11,206 nucleotides of DNA from Isohypsibius dastychi. Its lineage: Eukaryota > Tardigrada > Eutardigrada > Parachela > Isohypsibiidae. Below, in pieces: positions 1 to 6,573 of the stretch. Position numbers and translations under genes: made by a program. The first letter of the stretch is position 1. Every line of letters starts with the position of its first letter. The notes below the pieces were generated by a model. It made no database searches. It was given only the letters and a program-made list of their open reading frames with translations, and was not told the origin of the DNA. Where the stretch lies: assembly GCA_034696485.1 (NCBI GenBank), contig JAQIWT010001349.1:1-11206 (forward strand), written 5' to 3'.

Positions 1-465
1 GAGACTAAGAAAATGACAGATACTAGATCAACTTAGGAGTTTTTGCAACATGGTTTGTTTTTTCGCCGACCTCGTTTATCGTGAATTAGGCCAGCTGTAC
101 AGCTTTGACCCTTTTGTATCTGAGTTTTGATGGTGATTTCCGGATGTTTCTTTCAACTTTGCGTTTTTGTGATCCCAACCAAAATATCGCCTAAAAGTCG
201 AAAACCGGAAATAAACATATACCAATAAGATATTTTATACAGACTACATCAGGTACACTAAACTTTGTGAACAGAATACAAATTCGAACATAGGAAAACT
301 CGCACAGAATCTGTGAATTTAGAACTGACTGAACGCCTTCCCCGTTCTTGTCGAACGAGAATCTAAACTACCGTAGCCGGAAATGTGCGTAGAAACCAAG
401 AACAAAATGAAATATCAATTCAAAATGAAAAACGCTCGTAAACTCATAATCTCAACGAAAGCGCT
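1..465. other. 3' flank of the RNF146-like gene, no gene seen
   Basis: I see no convincing coding sequence here. The stretch is AT-rich and lies downstream of the minus-strand RNF146-like stop codon, so part of it should be that gene's 3' UTR. No canonical minus-strand AATAAA is visible. A variant TATAAA reads on the minus strand at 239-234, about 230 bases past the stop. On the plus strand an AATAAA lies at 209-214, which could end a gene that enters from the left of the window, but nothing coding supports that. Confidence 0.5.
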
Positions 466-1167
466 TTACTTGATTTTGAGTCCGGCGATTCCTTTGGCTG
501 ATGAAGTCTTCAGGTCTTTCTTCATCATACGTTTAATCGACGGATCATCTTTTCTCGTCTGAACTTTCGCATCCAGGTCCAGCACATAGATATGTCCAGC
601 CAACATCAGTTCAATCGAGCTTTTTCCTTCCGAAACGGCGTTGTCCAGAATTCCATTTGTTCGTTCATCATATTGCCACCAGCCGCCGTTCCTTCCCTCA
701 TAGAACCACACTTGGTCATTAGTAGTGGACGTGCAAGCCGGCCCGGAATCCGTCGCTGATGTCGAATCAGTCTTGGTCAACTTCGCTTTCTTGCCAGAAT
801 TCCGAACGGAATCTGACTTTCGTTTCTTGGAAGTTTTCGGAGTAATCACTTCGGGACTGTCGATTGCTTTCTGTGGAATTGGAGTGCGACATAACGGGCA
901 GTTCTGTTCGGATTTCTGGGCAGCGTTGGCTATGACCCCTTTGATGCATAGGAAACCTAAGAACGCAGAAAATGTACAGTAAAACCAAAAAATCGTCTCA
1001 AAACGGAATTAAACCAACTCACAAAAAATGTGTTTGCATGGCAGCTTGATGGGATGGAGCGCCTTTTCCACGCAGATGCAACATTCTTCTTCTTCTTCTT
1101 TGTCATTGATTGAAGCAGAGCCTGGAGTCAGATCGATTTCCACACTTCCGGTTGCAGAACTAGTCAT
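466..1167 (-). CDS. rnf146: RNF146/Iduna-like E3 ubiquitin ligase (RING + WWE)
   Basis: Two exons on the minus strand, 1167-1023 and 956-466, join across a 66 bp intron (donor T|GTGAGT, acceptor TTCTTAG) to give 211 aa. The RING finger is complete: C29, C32, C44, H46, C49, C52, C68, C71, with the intron splitting codon C49. A basic linker follows, with nuclear-localisation-like clusters KKRK (92-95) and KKAK (104-107). The WWE domain spans about residues 131-190 and contains WFYEGRNGGWWQYDERT. In this family WWE binds iso-ADP-ribose in poly(ADP-ribose) chains and activates the RING, so PARylated tankyrase targets such as Axin are ubiquitylated. The protein stops soon after the conserved AGLK motif, much shorter than human RNF146 (359 aa). 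WWE has one extra Gly before WWQY. The start is the ATG nearest the RING, after a short acidic leader. It is divergent from the insulin receptor substrate gene. Confidence 0.95.
957..1022 (-). other. Intron of the RNF146-like gene
   Basis: This is a 66 bp intron with donor GTGAGT and acceptor TTCTTAG on the minus strand. It interrupts the codon of the fifth zinc ligand of the RING (C49). Removing it restores the expected Cys-x2-Cys spacing exactly, which is strong support for the join. Confidence 0.9.
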
Positions 1168-1723
1168 GACGATCGAACCGAGAATAAAACAGCCCGGAAA
1201 TCACGTTAATATGTTGATTCCGATATGCAAAACGTAGTACCAAATAGAGAGCGGATATGTGCAGGAGAATTCTAACAGTGTAACAATGAACAGAAAACAA
1301 AATGAGTGAAGTGAAGATGTCAAAGCGCAGAATTCCGTGTTCCAATCTGACCTGGGCAGAACGATAACCAACGTGTTTCAACAAGAAGCAAGAAAGAAAG
1401 CAGAAACGAATGTTTTGGTTTGATTGAGCAGACAAGTCTGACTTGCTTGATTGGGTTTACAGCATGTTTGTCCTGATTCTTGATATACAGGAATTTATAA
1501 TGGGCCATCCGCTGACTTTAGACCAAACTTCGAAGCTAAATCGCGAAATTTTGAAAAAAATCCAGTTCCGTTTTCGCCATGCTAAAAATGACTGCATATC
1601 GTTCTACAAAGAAGTGTGGAAAAATACGAACCAAAATTGTCGATGCTGCAGTTTGTTGCTCTTGTAACCAGTTTTGCCACTAGTCAGCACAAAAGAGCCT
1701 CTACTCAGCACATCTCTGTACTG

Positions 1724-1730
1724 TGACGTA
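1724..1730 (+). promoter_or_regulatory. CRE-like half-site TGACGTA
   Basis: The heptamer TGACGTA contains the TGACG core bound by CREB/ATF bZIP factors. It lies 186 bases upstream of the insulin receptor substrate ATG and one base from the FOXO-type octamer. It could also serve the divergent RNF146-like gene. This is a motif match only. Confidence 0.35.
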
Positions 1731-1731
1731 G

Positions 1732-1739
1732 TTGTTTAC
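1732..1739 (-). promoter_or_regulatory. FOXO/DAF-16 binding element (GTAAACAA on minus strand)
   Basis: TTGTTTAC on the plus strand is the reverse complement of GTAAACAA, the canonical FOXO-family element. It lies about 177 bases upstream of the insulin receptor substrate start codon. FOXO factors are the transcriptional output repressed by insulin/PI3K/Akt signalling, so this position would suit feedback on the pathway. Occupancy is inferred, not shown. Confidence 0.4.
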
Positions 1740-1915
1740 TTCTTCAAATCCTATTGGGAAAAACGAGGACGGACTTTCGTATCACGTTTTACATGTTATT
1801 CAATCCTTTTCTCCTTGTCTTTGTACCTCTCAGCCTCGTGATTCTGATTGACAAAGAACTGTGTGGTTTTTGAGCGTGATCTTGATCTTCACCAGACGTC
1901 TGCTGGCGGGCCAAC

Positions 1916-4900
1916 ATGGCAGGTAGCGCGGAGCTCTCCGATAGCAAAACAATCTCGCCAACCAATGTTTCCTTCGCTGACGAAAATGTCCAGCGACAGA
2001 GTGGAATTCGACGGATGGGATACTTAAAAAAACTAAAGGTATGTTACAAATTTCTGGGTTGAAAAAACTGCAAAACGAGCTGTTCACTCTGGAAAAATAT
2101 TGTTTTCGCCATTTTTTTGGATTTTTGTTTTTTTGCGCCTTGGTAATTTTCCCTTTGTTGCAGACCATGAAGAAGAAATTCTACGTGCTTCGTGAGCCGA
2201 CGGTTGATCAGCCCGCGCTTCTAGAGTACTACGATAGTGAGCGGTTGTTTCGGAAGGGAACAACTCCAAAGAAACCCTCGATAATTTCTGGAGCCTTCGC
2301 CATCAACAGAAAAGAAGATTGCAAGGCGAAACACGCAATTTCCATATTTACGAGCACTAATACGCACAGTGTGGTCGCCAATTCCGAGCGTGAGCAGAAC
2401 GAATGGCTGCGAGATTTTCTCGAGCTCCAAAGGAGTGCTCCTGGACAAATGTTGTCTTTCGACGCTTCTCAAAAACTCAATCCCAGATTTGGTAATTTTT
2501 ATAGTTTGATATTTCATATAATTGTATAACTTTATCTTTGTTATATTTTTTGTGAATTTGTGCTAATTTTGACTTGAAACGTTTGTTTATTAAAGTCGGT
2601 TTTTTCTGTTTTTCAGATTATGTTTGGAATGTGGAAATCATGGAAAAGGGTTTGGCTGCCGATCGAAAAATTACCGGATCTCATCGGCTTTGCCTTTCGG
2701 AGCGCATTGTGAGGCTGTTTCCGATGAATCCCAGCTCAGATACAGACGCATTTATTTTTCCGGTAAATGTCGTGTCGTTTCGTGATTTAGCCCTTTTTTC
2801 TGGCTTAATTGTATCGATCGAATTTCTAAATGTGATCCGGTGTGTCGTTTCAGCTCGTGAAATTAAGGAAAGTGGGGCACAATGACATGTATTTCTACCT
2901 GGAAGTTGGTCGGCACGCCTGCACCGGCGGAGGGGAATTCTGCATGCAAGCGGAAGGAAAGCAATCTGCGCAACATATCCATGAAATCATTTCAGAGTAA
3001 GAAGCGTTTTACCCAACGATCTATCGTCGTTCGACATATTTTTCGTAAATAAACAGGAAGATTACGCGCACTTTGATTTGCATCATATGATCATGTTTTC
3101 TTCGCCAGAAATTGCTCATCAATGATTTGCTATCAGATCATTAATTAAATTGGTAATTTCGATATCGACAAATTCCCTTTGTTTTACCTCGATATTTATC
3201 TTTTTTGCACTGTTTTATAATTTTTTGGGATCGACAAGGTGTGAGCCATAACGATCGGCTTTCCCGATTTTGACATTTTTCGTAATGATTTTTTGGGTTC
3301 AAGATGAAAATAATTAATTATGTTTTTTTCCGCGAAGCACTTTCCCACACCACAGCTTATGAATTAACCTTTGACTGCGTCTCAACTCATGTTTCTATTT
3401 TTTTACAGCCATAAATGAAACCCCTACCAGTAATTGTTTAGAACTTGCTTCGAAATCAATTACCCTCTTTCAGGGCGATGCGAAAAGGCGGAACTTCTGA
3501 GGAGAGCAGTCAGCAGACTTCCGGTCACAGAACCCGCAGTAACACAGACTCGCAGCGACCTCGTCAAACACCGGAAGTTCGCCGGAACACTTTCGACACT
3601 GCGAAAGATAAATCTCAAACCGATACTCAGTCGGAAGCTGGTGTGAAACCGTCAGGAACGACGGAAGTCGGCTCATCGAGGTGAGTTTTACCGAAACTTG
3701 GGTTTTTTGGTATTTCTAACCGATTGGATTTTTTGTAGAAGCCCACGCCAGGTTGCACACGAACCACAAACGCCAGAATATATCGTCCCCGAATTTGCTC
3801 ATTCCGCATCAGTTGAAGAGAATTATCTTCCGATTGACATGAATAACGCTTACCTTCCTTGTGATTTTGGGTAAGCTGACGCGAAAATTGTAGTTCTGAA
3901 AGAACTATATCACCTTATACCGTTACATCCACAAATGTAGAAACAGTATAAAACTATATGATAAAAATTTTGAAATTATCGTTATTATAAAATTAAATTA
4001 TCAAAACCAGATGATATTTCGCGCAGATTTGTGGTTATTGTATTGGGAAATCACACTGCTGAACAATGCTTTTTACCTTGCAGGAACAAACAGGGATCAC
4101 CTTTTGAACAACGTGCAACCAATTACAGCTCTGTAGTGAAGCCGTCTGAAATGTTTGCAAATCAGCCGTTTCCGTCTACGTCCGTGAATGAACCGCGGTC
4201 TTGCATGTCGCCTTCAACGATTCCGGAGGAGCCTGGTGATTACATGACCATCAACATGCCGGCTTCCGGCTCGCAGAGTACGTTTTCAGTTACGATTAAT
4301 AAGATGAAAACAAAGGTTGTTGACAAATACTGTACTTGTGTTTTTGTGAAAGTAGTTCGAGAGGTTTTTGGATAAGTATTTTATTTCAATTTTGCAAAAA
4401 AAAATTTGATTGATTTTCTGTTTCAGAATACTATATATTTTCGAAAGAGAAATAACCAGCCGGCAACTAATTTTCAAAATCCAAAGAACAGGATATTTCC
4501 GCGTTTGCTTTTCCTTCCTTTTAAAAATCACCAGGGAAGTCTAGCTGACTTCAGTGTTGCAGGACGGTATCGTACTTGGTGGAAAACATAATTAAAATCA
4601 TTTAAAACTGATCGGTTGAAACTGATTTAATTCGGTCTTTCCGTTTTTTTCTTTGATTTGTCACTGTTCATGGTTTTTCATTTTTCTTCAGATACTCTTC
4701 ATAACGAGCCAGCTGCATCAAGCTCAGCGGAATCTCAGTCCGGGTATTTTGATATGAGTTTTCCTCCAAAATCCGACACGCCGAAAAACTCCTCATCTTT
4801 CATTTCTCCCGCCACTTCCGAAGACACCGGGACTTATATGATGATGGGTCCCAGCTCCGGTGCCTCATCATCCGGTCTATCCGACTCACGTCGCAGCACC

Positions 4901-5557
4901 ATGTCAAATTCCTCTTACCAATCACATACTTCCGGTCGCGATGAACTTCCGGCCAACTCGGAAGTCACTTACGCCGTCATGGAGCCGGTCAGCTCGCGTT
5001 ACCGAAGTCGTGATCAAGCCAGTTGGGATTCCAACTCATCAATCGGCTCCTCGTCGTACGGCTGGGATCGATTCAGTTCATTTGGATTGCGACCGGAACA
5101 CAAGTTGGAAAGAGTGCGAGCATTCATGACCGCCGATGATCAGAATACTCAGCTGCGGGAAACTCGCGCATATTCAACAGGTCATCAGCCTTCGAAGCCG
5201 TCTGTGTCGTTTAAAACGGATCTTCCGACTGTCAGTAATGTTGGAGAAGCATTTCGGACTCGTGCGTTCTCGTTGGGAAATCATGTGGCGCCGACATCTT
5301 CATCGAAAAATCAGAAGAAATTGATTCATTCGCCCAGTACTACTGCGATCGGAAATGGGGTTAGGAATTCGAGTCCGCTGAGTGCGAGAGATACGATTAG
5401 ACAGGTCAGCACGAGTGATACCCAACTGAATCCGGAATCGGGCGCTTCGACGCCGTTGTCGTTGAGTTCGTCGAAACCAGTGGAGAAAAAAGCTGGGGAG
5501 AGCTCGAGTCGCGATGATGATATGATGGAAGTTGTATTTCGACCGAAATCAGGATGA
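1916..5557 (+). CDS. IRS: Insulin receptor substrate (PH + PTB docking protein)
   Basis: Eight exons: 1916-2038, 2164-2491, 2617-2762, 2854-2996, 3474-3680, 3739-3870, 4084-4277 and 4692-5557. All phases agree and give 712 aa. A PH domain covers about residues 31-132, with the conserved helix Trp at W122. A PTB domain covers about 151-250 (VWNVEI, RLCLSERI, MYFYLEVGR with R219, GGGEF, AQHIHEIISEAM) and closely follows the vertebrate IRS pattern. The tail is Ser-rich and disordered, with three PI3K p85-type YxxM motifs: Y443 (YFDM), Y473 (YMMM) and Y518 (YAVM). Y413 lies in YMTINM. RxRxxS/T sites of Akt type occur at T271 and S618. The role is a membrane-proximal adaptor that links insulin/IGF receptors to PI3K. 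It is shorter than vertebrate IRS1 (about 1,240 aa), and no Y-x-N (GRB2-type) motif was found. The ATG has an in-frame upstream stop and a good context (AACATGG). Confidence 0.97.
2997..3473 (+). other. IRS intron 4, largest intron of the gene
   Basis: This 477 bp AT-rich intron has donor GTAAGA and acceptor CTCTTTCAG, and splits the codon of Glu247 at the end of the PTB domain. I see no coding or structured element in it. The join restores the PTB-terminal HEIISEAMRK segment, which matches the family. Confidence 0.85.
4278..4691 (+). other. IRS intron 7, with a possible unused internal acceptor
   Basis: The intron is 414 bp, with donor GTACGT and acceptor TTTTTCTTCAG. A second plausible acceptor (TCTGTTTCAG) ends at 4426. 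An exon starting there, joined in phase from exon 7, would stop after nine codons and drop all three YxxM motifs. Without transcript data I treat it as intronic. Retention of the intron would add about 32 residues before a stop. Confidence 0.7.
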
Positions 5558-6430
5558 GATGAGGAGACGTCGGAAACTCTGTTTGGTAGGTCAGAATTTG
5601 TGTTCGGTCTTGATTTTAACAGAACGCGAGTCTTTTTCTATGGATATATTTTGGTTTTAGCTGAGAAGTTATCGAAGAAATATTACGGTGCTTGATTATT
5701 CGAACGTTATTTCAGTTCTGGTAAATTATTTGGTCTGTCTGTTTTCAAGTTGTTCACGTAGATAGTTTGAATTGTAACCTTTGTTTACCTCGATTTGTTA
5801 CGAAGGTCTTGATTGTTTTTAGTAAACTTCAGGTCAACAGGATTTATTCTACTAACCTAGTGGTTCATTCAGGGTTTAAGTTCTGCTCCATATTTATAGT
5901 TATGTTTTTATCTTATAACGATTTCATAGTAATTGATGCCGTAGAACATTTGTTAATTAGATTTGACGTCCAGTAACTGGAGGGAACCAGAGTTTGCATT
6001 GTAAAAAAACTAATTCGAAAGCAGATTATGGTTGGGTTTTTGAATTTATTAGATTTGTTGAGAATTAACGTTTACCAAAACAGATCCATCGGACTTATTA
6101 AACAGACCCCGGAAAACGCACTGAAAAGGCATTCATTAATTCAGTGCTTTATTTCTGCAGATATCGGCGCGATGATTGTGATGTTTTCTGGAACTGTATT
6201 CGCATTATTTTGGGATTATGATCATGTGGTGCCCGGTTGTTGGTTGATTGAAGTTTTTTGGCGTTATAGTGTTGAACTTATCGAATCCAACGCCAGGAAT
6301 GTCCACATTTCGTGTCGACTGGATACAAGTTGTCACTTCAGCAGTTTTACGAACTTGTTGAGTTTTCCCTGTCTTTTCGAAATTATCGATTGAAACATTG
6401 TCTTATCTCCTACCGGATTCGTAAAGTGAG

Positions 6431-6436
6431 TTTATT
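6431..6436 (-). terminator. Poly(A) signal candidate for RIO1
   Basis: TTTATT on the plus strand reads AATAAA on the minus strand. It lies 137 bases after the RIO1 stop codon, a typical 3' UTR distance for a compact genome. Confidence 0.55.
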
Positions 6437-6460
6437 TTTAGTTTTGTTATTTTCATCCAG

Positions 6461-6466
6461 AATAAA
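6461..6466 (+). terminator. Poly(A) signal candidate for IRS
   Basis: Canonical AATAAA lies about 900 bases after the IRS stop codon. It is the only exact plus-strand hexamer seen between the two stop codons. The earlier variant ATTAAA at 6097-6102 is an alternative. Confidence 0.45.
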
Positions 6467-6573
6467 AATGCCATCTGAACTCTCGACTGGTTAAGAAAAC
6501 GAGAAACAAATTCGCTCTTTGTTCGTTTCTGGGACAAGACAAAGCTCGAATCGACAACCGGAAGTAATGATCA

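Larger units (their letters stand above)
1168..1915. promoter_or_regulatory. Divergent intergenic/promoter region between RNF146-like and IRS genes
   Basis: 748 bp separate the start codons of two genes transcribed outward, so both promoters and both 5' UTRs must fit here unless there are upstream noncoding exons. No coding sequence is supported; the small open frames lack any family resemblance. Candidate sites are a CRE-like half-site at 1724-1730 and a FOXO-type octamer at 1732-1739. An in-frame TGA at 1883-1885 precedes the insulin receptor substrate ATG, which shows that the chosen ATG is the first in its frame within this exon. No clear TATA box is seen. Confidence 0.6.
5558..6573. other. 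Convergent 3' region (IRS and RIO1 3' UTRs)
   Basis: About 1 kb separates the two stop codons of convergent genes. It is AT-rich. Its longest open frame (6028-6393, plus strand) has no recognisable domain and looks like chance. Plus-strand poly(A) candidates for IRS are ATTAAA at 6097-6102 and AATAAA at 6461-6466. A minus-strand AATAAA for RIO1 reads at 6436-6431. A second TTGTTTAC octamer lies at 5781-5788. Confidence 0.6.

Noticed and set aside
1830-2529. Open frames that read through the first IRS introns, and minus-strand frames opposite exons 1 and 2
   Set aside because: They run across clear GT..AG boundaries or lie antisense to the PH domain; the spliced plus-strand model explains the sequence.
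4427-4591. Possible extra IRS exon after the internal acceptor at 4426
   Set aside because: Joined in phase from exon 7 it stops after nine codons, and the longer open frame there is in the wrong phase with no IRS similarity.
6028-6393. 121-codon plus-strand open frame after the IRS gene, partly hydrophobic
   Set aside because: It has no recognisable domain, lies in AT-rich sequence between two convergent genes, and shows no codon pattern distinct from its surroundings. Most likely chance within the IRS 3' UTR.
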